NCBI RefSeq assembly: GCF_006716765.1
Contig: NZ_VFPO01000001.1
Coordinates: 3,658,001 to 3,722,000 of the forward strand
Length of the DNA: 64,000 nucleotides
Source: Actinomadura hallensis
Lineage (GTDB): Bacteria; Actinomycetota; Actinomycetes; Streptosporangiales; Streptosporangiaceae
Direction: 5' to 3'
Shown here: positions 20,384 through 29,879 of the stretch, piece by piece
Layout of the letters: the number at the start of each line of letters is the position of its first letter
Position numbering within the stretch: position 1 is the first letter of the stretch
Notes under the pieces: model-generated
The model's database searches: none
What the model was told of the DNA's origin: nothing
What the model saw: only the letters and a program-made list of their open reading frames with translations
Program-made: the position numbers and the translations under genes

Positions 20384-21331
20384 ATGCGGATCGTGATGTT
20401 CGGCTACCAGACCTGGGGACATCGAACACTCCAGGCTCTGCTGGAGTCGGATCACGAGGTCGTCCTGGCCGCGACCCACCCGAAGAGCGAGCACGCCTAC
20501 GAGAAGATCTGGGACGATTCGGTCGCCGACCTGGCCGCCGAGCACGGAATCCCCGTGCTCCTCCGCAACCGCCCCGACGACGAGGAGCTGATGGGCCGCC
20601 TCAAGGAGGCCGATCCCGACCTCATCGTCGCCAACAACTGGCGCACCTGGATCCCGCCGCAGATCTTCGGCCTCCCCCGCCGCGGCACGCTGAACGTCCA
20701 CGACTCGCTGCTGCCCGCCTACGCGGGCTTCTCCCCCATCATCTGGGCCCTCATCAACGGCGAGAAGGAGGTCGGCGTCACCGCGCACATGATGAACGAG
20801 GAGCTGGACGCCGGCGACATCGTGGTGCAGCGGGCCGTCCCGGTCGGCCCGTCCGACACCGCCACCGACCTGTTCCACCGCACCGTCGACCTCATCGGCC
20901 CCATCGTCGCCGAGTCCCTCGACTTCATCGCCTCCGGCCGCACCGACTTCGCGCCGCAGGACCGCTCGAAGGCGAGCTTCTTCCACAAGCGCTCGATCGA
21001 GGACAGCCGCATCGACTGGAACTGGCCGGCGGAGGACATCGAACGGCTCGTGCGCGCGCAGAGCGACCCCTATCCCAACGCGTTCACCCACTACAGGGGC
21101 GAGCGCGTCCGCGTCCTGAAGGCGTCGGTCTCCAAGGGCGTCTACGGCGGCACGCCCGGCCGCGTGTTCATCCGCGAGGGCGACGGCGTGGTCATCGTCG
21201 CCGGCGCCGACGCCCGCAGGGGCCGCAGCCGCGGCCTGGTCATCGAGCGGGTCCGCACCGAGGACGGCACCGACCTGCCCGCCACGGACTACTTCAGGAC
21301 CATGGGCGGCTACCTCACCGACCGCCCGTGA
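20384..21331 (+). CDS. N5-hydroxyornithine formyltransferase (methionyl-tRNA formyltransferase fold)
   Basis: The product (315 aa) should transfer a formyl group from 10-formyl-tetrahydrofolate to N5-hydroxyornithine, forming the hydroxamate iron ligand. The ATG at 20384 follows AAGGAGG at good spacing; an upstream in-frame ATG would run through the iron boxes and is rejected. The catalytic triad region of the formyltransferase fold is visible: Asn in LIVANNWRTW near residue 86, His in LNVHDSLLPAYAGFSP, and Asp in EELDAGDIVVQ. The Fmt-like C-terminal domain follows. It is the coelichelin CchA type of enzyme. Divergence from the monooxygenase gene over paired iron boxes supports a siderophore role. 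Confidence 0.92.
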   Translation: MRIVMFGYQTWGHRTLQALLESDHEVVLAATHPKSEHAYEKIWDDSVADLAAEHGIPVLLRNRPDDEELMGRLKEADPDLIVANNWRTWIPPQIFGLPRRGTLNVHDSLLPAYAGFSPIIWALINGEKEVGVTAHMMNEELDAGDIVVQRAVPVGPSDTATDLFHRTVDLIGPIVAESLDFIASGRTDFAPQDRSKASFFHKRSIEDSRIDWNWPAEDIERLVRAQSDPYPNAFTHYRGERVRVLKASVSKGVYGGTPGRVFIREGDGVVIVAGADARRGRSRGLVIERVRTEDGTDLPATDYFRTMGGYLTDRP

Positions 21332-21497
21332 CGCCCGCGGACACCGCCCCCGGCGAAGGCCGCTCCCTCCGACGACTGGCTGTCCCGGTGGCCACCGCCG
21401 CCCGGACCCTGACCGCCCTGGCCCTGTCCCACTGCGAAGCCCACTAGACCCCATTGCGTCCGCTGGAAGGCCCCCTGGGCGGTTGCACATGCGCGGG

Positions 21498-21794
21498 TCA
21501 GGAGCCGCCTGAGCCGGGGATGTAGGCGCCGGGCCGGCGGGCGGCGAACTCGCGTTCCCAGAACAGCGCGGCCTCGCGGTCGGCGTGGTCGCAGCCGCAC
21601 TCGCTCGCGTGCCGGGTCCTGGTGGCGGCCCGGCGCGCCAGGGCGGACGCCCGCACCGCCGCGCAGCCGCAGTGGTGCGCGATCGCCGCGCCCGTCGCCC
21701 GGCTGCGCGCGGGGCCCAGCCCCGCGCAGTCGCAGAGCGGCGATCCCCGCATCTCGAGCTCGTCCGCGATCATCGCCCGCTGCGCGTCCGTCAT
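21498..21794 (-). CDS. Small Cys-rich protein of unknown function
   Basis: A 98-residue frame starts at ATG (21792-21794) with a purine-rich GGATGGGGAC upstream. It holds three CxC pairs: LCDCAG near residue 21, HHCGCAA near 43, and ECGCDHAD near 66, the last two with adjacent His residues. This suggests metal binding, though I recognise no family. The C-terminal part (ALFWEREFAARRPGAYIPG) looks like ordinary protein sequence. It stands alone between the siderophore cluster and the ArsR operon. Open frames on the opposite strand overlap it, so its reality is moderately supported only. Confidence 0.45.
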   Translation of the reverse strand: MTDAQRAMIADELEMRGSPLCDCAGLGPARSRATGAAIAHHCGCAAVRASALARRAATRTRHASECGCDHADREAALFWEREFAARRPGAYIPGSGGS

Positions 21795-21933
21795 GTCCCC
21801 ATCCTTGCCCGTCGCGCCGCGTCGCGGTGCGGTCGCGCCGGGACGGACGAACCGTACCGGAGTCGTCCGACCCTGGCGGGGAACGCTCACAGACGGTGGC
21901 CGCACGGTCCGGCCGATTCAGCGTCCAGCGCTT

Positions 21934-21996
21934 TCAACCAGTTGGTTGACACCACGTCCGGCCGCGACCTAGGTTGGCTTTAACCGAATGGTTGAA
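21934..21996 (+). promoter_or_regulatory. Promoter with two operators for the ArsR operon
   Basis: A TTGACA -35 (21946-21951) and TAGGTT -10 (21970-21975) are 18 bp apart. A perfect palindrome, TCAACCA-GT-TGGTTGA (21934-21949), covers the -35. A second, TTTAACC-GAAT-GGTTGAA (21979-21996 region), sits just after the -10. Both share the half-site (T)AACC/GGTT, so one dimeric repressor, presumably the ArsR protein encoded next, would occlude the promoter. Confidence 0.8.
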
Positions 21997-22006
21997 ACGG
22001 AGGGCG

Positions 22007-22402
22007 ATGTCCGCTGACACGCTGTCCCGGGTCTTCGCCGCCCTGGCGGACCCGACCCGGCGCGACATGGTGGCCCGCCTCACCGAAGGCGACGCGACCG
22101 TGAGCCAGCTGGCCGAGCCGTACCGGATGACCCTGCAGGCCGTCTACAAGCACCTGCGGGTCCTGGAGGAGGCCGGGCTCGTCAGCCGGCCGCGGGGGCC
22201 CCAGCCCAGGCCGGTGCGCCTGGAGATCGAGGCCCTCGACCTGATGGACACCTGGATCGAACGCCACCGCCGGCGCGTCGAGGAGCGCTACCGCCGCCTC
22301 GACGCCGTCCTGGCCCAGATGAAGGAGGACGAGCATGAGCAAGATCACCGAGACGACCATCGAGGCCGACCCGAAGCTGCCGATCATCCGGATGAGCCGT
22401 GA
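22007..22402 (+). CDS. ArsR-family winged-helix transcriptional regulator
   Basis: This 131-residue repressor starts at ATG behind GGAGGG. The winged helix is clear: LSRVFAALADPTRRDMVARL, then TVSQLAEPYRMTLQAVYKHLRVLEEAGLVSR. It lacks the Cys pairs of metal-sensing ArsR proteins and belongs to the type usually coupled to SRPBCC-domain genes. Its 3' end overlaps the next gene by 68 bp, so its last 22 residues (acidic/His-rich) are read from the other gene's frame. The double operator upstream indicates autorepression. Confidence 0.92.
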   Translation: MSADTLSRVFAALADPTRRDMVARLTEGDATVSQLAEPYRMTLQAVYKHLRVLEEAGLVSRPRGPQPRPVRLEIEALDLMDTWIERHRRRVEERYRRLDAVLAQMKEDEHEQDHRDDHRGRPEAADHPDEP

Positions 22403-22817
22403 CTTCGACGCGACGCCCGACCAGCTGTTCCGCGCCCACACCGATCCCGAGCTCTACGCCCGGTGGGTCGGCCCGGAGAGCCTGGAGACCCGGATCGAGC
22501 AGTGGGACGCGCGCACCGGCGGCAGCTGGCGGTACGTCGCGGTGGGCGACGGCGCGGAGTACGGGTTCCACGGCTGCTTCCACGAGGTGCGCCCCGACCG
22601 CATCGTCCAGACCTTCACGTACGAGGGCGAGCCGGACGGCGTCGCACTGGAGACGATCTGGTTCGAGGACCTCGGCGGCGGCCGCACCCGGCTGCGCGCC
22701 CAGTCGCTGGTCGACAGCTTCGAGGGCCGCGAGGCCTGGCTGCGCAGCGGCATGGAGACCGGCGTCAACGAGGGCTACGCCAAGCTGGAGAGGCTGATCG
22801 CCGATGGCGCCGTCTGA
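22335..22817 (+). CDS. SRPBCC / AHSA1-type ligand-binding protein
   Basis: This 160-residue protein begins at ATG inside the regulator gene. It has the START/Bet v 1-like pattern: MSRDFDATPDQLFRAHTDPELYARWVGPE at the N-terminus, then DARTGGSWRYVAVGDGAEYGFHGCFHEV, IVQTFTYEGEPDG, and a C-terminal helix with GMETGVNEGYAKLERLI. These proteins bind hydrophobic small molecules in a deep cavity. The ArsR-SRPBCC pair is a common bacterial operon whose ligand is usually unknown. It overlaps both neighbours, so all three genes are co-translated. Confidence 0.93.
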   Translation: MSKITETTIEADPKLPIIRMSRDFDATPDQLFRAHTDPELYARWVGPESLETRIEQWDARTGGSWRYVAVGDGAEYGFHGCFHEVRPDRIVQTFTYEGEPDGVALETIWFEDLGGGRTRLRAQSLVDSFEGREAWLRSGMETGVNEGYAKLERLIADGAV

Positions 22818-23400
22818 CCCGCCCGCCGAGCGGCACCGGCGGATCGCCGGGGTGTTCACCGAACGGGTCCGCGGCGCCCGGTCCTGGAACGCGCCGTCCC
22901 CGGTCCCCGGGTGGACGGCCCGCGACGTCGTCCGCCACCTGACCGAGTGGTTCCCCGCCTTCCTGTCCGCGGGAGCGGGCATCGACCTGCCCCGCGGCCC
23001 GTCGGCGGACGAGGACCCCGTCGCCGCGTGGCAGGTCCACAGCGACGGCGTGCAGTGGGTCCTCGACGACCCGCGGACCGCGGACCGCAAGCTGACCAAC
23101 GAGCACATCGGCACCCTGCCGCTGGCGGAGGCGATCGACCGGTTCTACACCGCCGACGTGTTCATGCACACCTGGGACCTGGCCAGGGCCACCGGGCAGG
23201 ACGACCGCCTGGACCCCGGCTTCTGCGCGGAGCTGCTCGCCGGGATGGAGCCGATGGAGGAGGTCCTCCGCTCCTCCGGCCAGTACGGCCCGCGGGTGGA
23301 GGTGCCCGCCGACGCCGACGTGCAGACCCGCCTCATCGGCTTCATCGGCCGCGACCCGGACTGGCGGCCCCGCGACGCGGACGGACCCGGGGCCTCCTGA
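22804..23400 (+). CDS. TIGR03086-type / mycothiol-dependent isomerase-fold metal-binding protein
   Basis: This 198-residue protein overlaps the previous gene by 14 bp. The N-terminal four-helix DinB-like fold is indicated by SWNAPSPVPGWTARDVVRHLTEWF, with VPGWTARDVVRHL the recurrent metal-site helix, and FYTADVFMHTWDLARATGQD near residue 115, where His and Asp complete the usual site. The family includes mycothiol-dependent enzymes in actinobacteria and many uncharacterised members. Position in the operon suggests detoxification or modification of the compound sensed or bound by the first two products. Confidence 0.88.
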   Translation: MAPSDPPAERHRRIAGVFTERVRGARSWNAPSPVPGWTARDVVRHLTEWFPAFLSAGAGIDLPRGPSADEDPVAAWQVHSDGVQWVLDDPRTADRKLTNEHIGTLPLAEAIDRFYTADVFMHTWDLARATGQDDRLDPGFCAELLAGMEPMEEVLRSSGQYGPRVEVPADADVQTRLIGFIGRDPDWRPRDADGPGAS

Positions 23401-23596
23401 CCTCCGTCACGAGGGGCTGATCACCGTGCGGTCGCCGTCCCGGTCGTAGGCGACCACGTGGACGACCGGAAGGCGCGCCCTCCCCGGTCGTTCACCGCCG
23501 GTGCGCGGACCCGGCACCACCAGCACGGGCGCCTCGCCCGGCCGGACGGGGCCGCTCTCGCGCTCGCCCGGCTCCCCGACCGCCCGGAGGCGGGTG

Positions 23597-23877
23597 ATGC
23601 CCGGGCCCGCCGCCGCCACCAGCGGCCAGCGCCGGGGCGACAGCCACCACAGCGCGGCGGCCGTCGTGAGCGACGACGCCGCCGCGCCGCTCGTCCCGCC
23701 CCGCCCGGTCGGCGTGCGCTACGGCGACCACCGCGACTGCGGCAGATCGACGGCTGGGCGTCCGTCATCGCGGACGAGCTGCAATCCGGCGGGGCCGTCC
23801 CCCGGCCGCGGCGGGCGGAGCGGGTGGTCGTCCCGCTGCGCGCCCCGGCCGCCTCCCGGACGACCGCCTCGCGCTGA
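23597..23877 (+). pseudogene. Small gene apparently broken by a one-base frameshift
   Basis: An ATG at 23597 follows an ideal GGAGG with 6-nt spacing. From there to about 23743 every codon ends in G or C (about 49 codons, from MPGPAAATSG to RYGDHRDC), strong evidence of coding. The same quality continues in the -1 frame from about 23743 (QIDGWASVIADELQSGG) to a TGA at 23875-23877, whereas the original frame loses it. A restored protein would be about 93 residues. I recognise no family. Either a real one-base deletion, a sequencing error in GC-rich DNA, or a programmed -1 shift could explain it. Confidence 0.5.
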
Positions 23878-24010
23878 AAACCGACTCGCGCTGAAACCGA
23901 CTCGTGCGGACGCACAGGAGAGCCGCCCCTCGCAGGTGGGGGGCGGCGCGTCGTCGTCCGGGCCGGACGTTGCCGGGATCAGTGGTCGCCGAGATCAGTG
24001 GTCGCCGGGG

Positions 24011-24157
24011 TCAGTATCTGCGGCGGTACCTGCCGTCCGAGTCGCCCCTCCGGCCGGTGCCCTGGTCTCCCAGGTAGAAGAGCCCGACCAGGAACGCGAT
24101 CCCGACCATGACGACGAGGATCATGACCATGCCCATCAGGGGCGACGCTCCGGACAT
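24011..24157 (-). CDS. 48-residue single-span membrane peptide
   Basis: The reverse strand has ATG (24155-24157) preceded by AAAGGAG at ideal spacing and encodes MSGASPLMG, then a hydrophobic segment MVMILVVMVGIAFLVGLFYL, then a polar, Arg-rich tail (GDQGTGRRGD to DGRYRRRY). The positive-inside rule places the tail in the cytoplasm. A GGGACTTTCGGCCC element lies about 110 bp upstream of the start. It sits in the stress-gene block beside the universal stress protein. No family is recognised. Confidence 0.75.
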   Translation of the reverse strand: MSGASPLMGMVMILVVMVGIAFLVGLFYLGDQGTGRRGDSDGRYRRRY

Positions 24158-24208
24158 CGTGACCACTCCTTTGTGCCGATGCGATCCGTGGACGCGGTCC
24201 GTCGACGA

Positions 24209-24246
24209 GTCCGCCTCCAGTCTTCGGGGTCCGCCTCCAGTCTTCG
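24209..24246. repeat. Direct repeat of 18 bp, 20-bp period
   Basis: GTCCGCCTCCAGTCTTCG occurs at 24209-24226 and again, unchanged, at 24229-24246, in the leader/promoter region of the 48-residue membrane peptide. The two-turn period fits tandem binding of a regulator on one DNA face, or a simple local duplication. Confidence 0.8.
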
Positions 24247-24267
24247 CGACGCGCCGGGCGGCCGGCA

Positions 24268-24281
24268 GGGACTTTCGGCCC
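24268..24281. promoter_or_regulatory. Possible DevR/DosR half-box
   Basis: GGGACTTTCGGCCC matches the left half and centre of the mycobacterial DosR consensus core GGGACTWWAGTCCC and three of six right-half bases. It lies upstream of the leftward membrane-peptide gene. Alone it would be weak evidence; it gains weight from the better box at 25979. Confidence 0.4.
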
Positions 24282-24309
24282 GCCGCCGGCCGCCCGCGGG
24301 CGATGAGGG

Positions 24310-25188
24310 TCAGTCACCCTCCTTGCGCGGTGCGGGGACGACCACGACCGGGCAGGGCGCGTGCTGCACCAGCGCCTGGCTGACCGACCCGAGCAGCAGG
24401 CCGCGGAAGCCGCCCAGCCCTCGCGAGCCGACGACGAGCAGGCGCGCGCCCTCCGCGGCGTCCATGAGGACCTCCCGCGGCGTCCCCGTCAGGACCTCAC
24501 CGCGCGTCTCCACGCCGGGGTGGTCCTCCCGCATGGGGATCATCATCTGGTCGAGCCTGGTCTCGGCCGCCCGGCGCAGGCCGGCCTCGTCGGCGAGGGG
24601 CGGCAGGTCGTCCAGCGGCACCGACTCCCAGGCGACCACGGCGTGGACCGAGAGCCCGTGCCGGTCCGCCTCGGCGAACGCCGTCTCCAGCGCGGCGCGC
24701 GACGCGGGCGAGCCGTCCACGCCGACCACGACGCGTCCCGGCTCCTCCCCCGGGTGCGGGCCGAACCCGCCCCGGGCGATCACGACCGGGCAGGGCGCGT
24801 GCGCGACCACCTGGGCGCTCACCGACCCCAGCACGAGGCCGGCGAACCCGCCGATTCCCCGCGGCCCCAGCACGATCAGGTCGGCCGTCCTGCCCGCCTC
24901 GATCAGCTCGGCCGCCACCTGCCCGCGTCCCAGCACGCCCCGCACCTCCACGTCGGGGGCGTTCTCGCGGACGTGCGCGACGCCTCCGTCGAGGGTCTCC
25001 TGCGCGATCGCGCCGAGGTCCACCATGGGCATGGCGACCGGGCTGCCGAGGTGGATCTCCCACACGTGCATCACGGTCAGGGGCAGCCCCCGCGTCCGCG
25101 CCTCGGCCGCGGCCCAGTCCAGCGCGCGGGTCGCCGCCTCGGAACCGTCGTAGCCGACGACGATCCCGGTGATCGGCTGGGTGCTCAT
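24310..25188 (-). CDS. Tandem universal stress protein (two UspA domains)
   Basis: This 292-residue protein starts at ATG behind GGAGGAG. Domain 1 (about 8-142) has IVVGYDGSEAATRALDWAA and the ATP-binding GPRGIGGFAGLVLGSVSAQVV; domain 2 (about 152-285) has VVVGVDGSPASRAALETA and GSRGLGGFRGLLLGSVSQALV. Both fit G-x2-G-x9-G-S/T, the ATP-binding type. Tandem USPs of this kind are typical of actinobacterial hypoxia and dormancy regulons. It is flanked by a membrane peptide and a DoxX-like gene on the same strand. Confidence 0.95.
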   Translation of the reverse strand: MSTQPITGIVVGYDGSEAATRALDWAAAEARTRGLPLTVMHVWEIHLGSPVAMPMVDLGAIAQETLDGGVAHVRENAPDVEVRGVLGRGQVAAELIEAGRTADLIVLGPRGIGGFAGLVLGSVSAQVVAHAPCPVVIARGGFGPHPGEEPGRVVVGVDGSPASRAALETAFAEADRHGLSVHAVVAWESVPLDDLPPLADEAGLRRAAETRLDQMMIPMREDHPGVETRGEVLTGTPREVLMDAAEGARLLVVGSRGLGGFRGLLLGSVSQALVQHAPCPVVVVPAPRKEGD

Positions 25189-25323
25189 GTCGTTCTCCTC
25201 CGTCCGTTCGGTCCGGCGCCGGCCGGGACGTGCGGCGCACCGCGTCCTCGTCCCGCCCTCTCGGCGTCCTGCCCGCCCGGCGCCGGAACTCGCCTCGTCC
25301 CCCGGCGTCCCGCCGGTGCGGGG

Positions 25324-25887
25324 TCACTTGAGGATCGGGAAGCGCTTGACCAGCCGGGTCTCGCTCCACCAGCGGCCCAGGCCCAGGGTGTCGCCGGCCT
25401 TCACCAGCGCCAGCCCGACCAGGAGGATCGCGTAGATCAGGTGGTCGTCCATGAAGGGGTTGTTCTCCGGCGGCAGCACCGCCGTCCACATCAGCACCAG
25501 CAGCAGCGCACCCGACGCCGCGGCGATCCGCATCCCCACGCCCAGCAGCAGCGCCGCCCCGATCCCCGCCAGGCCGATCATGAACAGCCAGTCCGCCCAC
25601 GCCGCACCCGCCAGCGCGTTGTAGACCCCGGCGAACGGCCCCTTCGGCGCGTTGGCCAAGAACCCCTCCGTCGGGCCGACCCCGTCGACCCACGCCTTGC
25701 CCGCGGGAGTCGCGAACCCCAGCCCGAACAGCTTGTCCACGAACGCCCACGCGAAGATCCAGCCCAGCGCCAGCCGCGCCGCCGCCCACACGTACCGCGC
25801 CGCGGGCGTCTCGGTCAGCGGCCCGGGGGTCACCACCCGGATCCGGATCCGCCGGCCGGTCCGCATCTCTCTGCCTGAGAGCGCCAT
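25324..25887 (-). CDS. DoxX-family membrane protein
   Basis: The 187-residue product has four hydrophobic segments: LALGWIFAWAFVDKLFGLGF, then WLFMIGLAGIGAALLLG, IAAASGALLLVLMWTAVL, and LIYAILLVGLALVKAG. The FVDKLFG stretch and C-terminal helix fit the DoxX/thiosulfate:quinone oxidoreductase small-subunit fold. The start (MALSGREMRTG) follows GGAGGGTGAGAGG. The biochemical role in actinobacteria is unsettled; links to redox balance and oxidative stress are known for the family. It diverges from the CBS gene across a DevR-like palindrome. Confidence 0.88.
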   Translation of the reverse strand: MALSGREMRTGRRIRIRVVTPGPLTETPAARYVWAAARLALGWIFAWAFVDKLFGLGFATPAGKAWVDGVGPTEGFLANAPKGPFAGVYNALAGAAWADWLFMIGLAGIGAALLLGVGMRIAAASGALLLVLMWTAVLPPENNPFMDDHLIYAILLVGLALVKAGDTLGLGRWWSETRLVKRFPILK

Positions 25888-25978
25888 CGCCTCTCACCCT
25901 CCATCGCCTCGGTGTCCTCACCCCCGAGTCAACGCCGCTCCCCGCCGGCGCCCTAGATCGATTCGGCACCCGATCAGC

Positions 25979-25992
25979 GGGACCAAGGTCCC
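25979..25992. promoter_or_regulatory. DevR/DosR-like palindromic box
   Basis: GGGACCAAGGTCCC is a perfect GGGACC-AA-GGTCCC inverted repeat. Compared with the DosR core GGGACTWWAGTCCC it differs only in the two bases flanking the AT pair. It lies between divergent doxX-type and CBS genes, families that recur in DosR regulons. No sensor kinase/DevR pair is encoded in this window. Confidence 0.6.
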
Positions 25993-26095
25993 TCGGCGCC
26001 CGCGCGGGGGCAGGTCGGGACGTTCGCCTCTGCCCCGGGCTCACCGGCCGCGACGACCATGAGGGGCAGAAGACAGGGCGACCTCGGGAGGGACC

Positions 26096-26617
26096 ATGAC
26101 CGCGCATCCGCCGCTGGAGCAGCGGCGCGCCGCCGAACTGATGACGCGGGACCTGCTCACCATCGCCGCGAGCGAGTCGGTGCTGATGGCCTGGGAGCTG
26201 ATGTGCAAGGCAGGGGTGCACCACCTGCCGGTGACCGACGACGAGGGCGGTTTCGTCGGCGTCGTCGACGCGCAGACCATCACCGCGACGTGGAGCGCCG
26301 CCGCACCGCAGGAGGCCCGGCGCCCCGTGACGAGCTTGCTGCCGTCCCGTCCCCCTCCGGCGGTCGGGCCGTCGTCCACCGTCCGCGAGGCGGCGCGGGC
26401 CATGCTCGAATCGGGCGGGGACCACGTGGCGGTGACGGACGAACACGGCGTCCTCGTCGGCCTGATCACCGCCCGCGACCTGATCGGCGCCCTCGCCGGC
26501 GCAGAGCGCGACAAGGCGCCGCGCAGCGGGGGCATGCCGTCCCTCTACCGCATCGAACCGGTGCTGCCCCGCACCATCCCGGCACACGCGGCCCGCACCG
26601 AACCGCCACCCGGCTGA
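26096..26617 (+). CDS. CBS-domain protein (two CBS repeats)
   Basis: This 173-residue protein starts at ATG after GGGAGGG. CBS1 (about 14-65): RAAELMTRDLLTIAASESVLMAWELMCKAGVHHLPVTDDEGGFVGVVD. CBS2 (about 82-135): VTSLLPS, then TVREAARAMLESGGDHVAVTDEHGVLVGLITARDLI. The two repeats form a Bateman module that binds adenine nucleotides. There is no attached enzyme, so it probably acts as an energy-state sensor, like the hypoxic-response CBS proteins of mycobacteria. Divergent transcription from doxX over a DevR-like box supports this. A DNA hairpin follows the gene. Confidence 0.9.
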   Translation: MTAHPPLEQRRAAELMTRDLLTIAASESVLMAWELMCKAGVHHLPVTDDEGGFVGVVDAQTITATWSAAAPQEARRPVTSLLPSRPPPAVGPSSTVREAARAMLESGGDHVAVTDEHGVLVGLITARDLIGALAGAERDKAPRSGGMPSLYRIEPVLPRTIPAHAARTEPPPG

Positions 26618-26638
26618 CCGGGCGGCACTCTGGACGCG

Positions 26639-26658
26639 ACGTCCTGTGAGCAGGACGT
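26639..26658. terminator. Hairpin after the CBS gene
   Basis: ACGTCCTG-TGAG-CAGGACGT is a perfect 8-bp inverted repeat with a 4-nt loop, 21 bp past the CBS stop. It most likely terminates that transcript, but being about 200 bp upstream of the ATPase start it could also be an operator. Confidence 0.5.
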
Positions 26659-26858
26659 TCGCACGTCCGTGCGAGAATGCGGCACATGAGCGGGCTGCCG
26701 CAGAGCCGGCCTGTCGACGCCGCGGGGCCGGGCGAGCACGCGCGGCCGTCCCGGAGGCGGAGCCGCCTCGTCCGCCGCCCGGCCGGCGAGTTTCCCGGGC
26801 GACCGCCGGAGCACCGCCCCACGCGAGTCGCCGACCATTTCCGAGAGGGAGCAGGTTC

Positions 26859-28958
<2,100 letters not shown>

Positions 28959-29555
28959 CCCCGCCTTGCGCGTCCTCCGCCTCACCCGCGCCGCTCAGCG
29001 GACGTCACAGGCCGGGTGCGGCGGGCGGCGGCGGTACGGGCGCCGCCGCCCGCCGTGCCTTTCGGGACCTTTCCCCGAAGCCGGGAGCCTGCTTTTCGGG
29101 GGGAAATCAGCGAGTGGCCGCTCACGCTCACCGCCGTTGTTTTTCGGGGGGCCGAGGAGCGCTTCTCGGTGGCCGCGGGAAGTTCGCCGGTCACACCGGG
29201 GCCTTCTTTCCGGCGGATGCGCGGGTCGCGGCATTCATTCACGCGGGCCGGCGCGGCGGCCTTCGTCCATGTGGCCTGCCGTTGCGCGTCTCCCGCGGGA
29301 AGGCGCGCCCGGCGCGGTATTCAGAGATCCGTTCCGCGGGCGCAGGCCGGCGGAACGGCAGGGCGTAAGTGTGCGGCGGCGCCCGCCGCACGGATTGTCG
29401 ACTGCTAGGTGATCCCACTCCGAGGCGGCGCCCGGGTCTGTCCGATCACGGCGACGAGACGCGCTGACGCCCTGCCGCCCGCCCGCTGCACGTCCCGCTG
29501 CACCCGATGGAACACCCATCTCGTCATCGCCGGCGGAACCGGCCGCCAAAGGGCG
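28959..29555. other. Intergenic region without a supportable gene
   Basis: About 600 bases separate the ATPase stop and the lsr2 stop. Short frames exist on both strands but none has coding-like codon bias plus a ribosome site. The element TTTTCGGGGGG appears twice (near 29094 and 29142), and one strong hairpin lies at 29371-29391. The base mix looks less biased than that of the genes around it. I see no RNA gene. Confidence 0.6.
29371..29391. terminator. Hairpin, probable bidirectional terminator
   Basis: GTGCGGCGG-CGC-CCGCCGCAC is a perfect 9-bp stem with a 3-nt loop, 165 bp beyond the lsr2 stop and about 410 bp beyond the ATPase stop. A convergent-gene terminator is the simplest reading. 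Confidence 0.5.
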
Positions 29556-29879
29556 TCAGTGCGCGGCTTCGTATTTCTCGATCACGTTCGCGGGGATGCG
29601 GCCCCGGTCGCTCACCTCGATGCCGACCGACTTGGCCCACCTGCGGATTTCGGCGCTCCGCTGGCGGCTGCCGGCCGCGCGGGTGGCCCTCTTCCGGCCG
29701 CTGGGCCGGGCCCTGCGCGCGTTCTCCACGTAAGGCTCCAGCACCTTCCGCAGCTTGTCGGCGTTCTTCTTGCTCAGGTCGATCTCATATGTGCGGCCGT
29801 CGAGGCCGAAGGAGACGGTCTCGTCGGCCGAACTGCCGTCCAGGTCGTCAATCAGCAGGACTTGGACCTTCTGTGCCAT
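29556..29879 (-). CDS. lsr2: Lsr2 nucleoid-associated protein (H-NS analogue)
   Basis: The product is 107 residues, starting MAQKVQVLLIDDLDGSSADE at ATG 29879, preceded by AAGGAAGC. The N-terminal dimerisation part contains TVSFGLDGRTYEIDLSKKNADKLRKVLEPYV; the C-terminal DNA-binding part has SAEIRRWAKSVGIEVSDRGRIP, the classic RGRIP AT-hook-like loop that enters the minor groove. Lsr2 silences AT-rich, horizontally acquired genes and shapes the chromosome in actinobacteria. It is monocistronic here, flanked by two gene-poor stretches. Actinobacteria often have more than one paralogue, so this may not be the main copy. Confidence 0.97.
   Translation of the reverse strand: MAQKVQVLLIDDLDGSSADETVSFGLDGRTYEIDLSKKNADKLRKVLEPYVENARRARPSGRKRATRAAGSRQRSAEIRRWAKSVGIEVSDRGRIPANVIEKYEAAH

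Noticed and set aside
23407..23619. Short reverse frame ending VVAYDRDGDRTVISPS
   Set aside because: Only its last 20 or so codons look coding, and it is in antiphase with a GC-rich forward frame; no ribosome site was seen.
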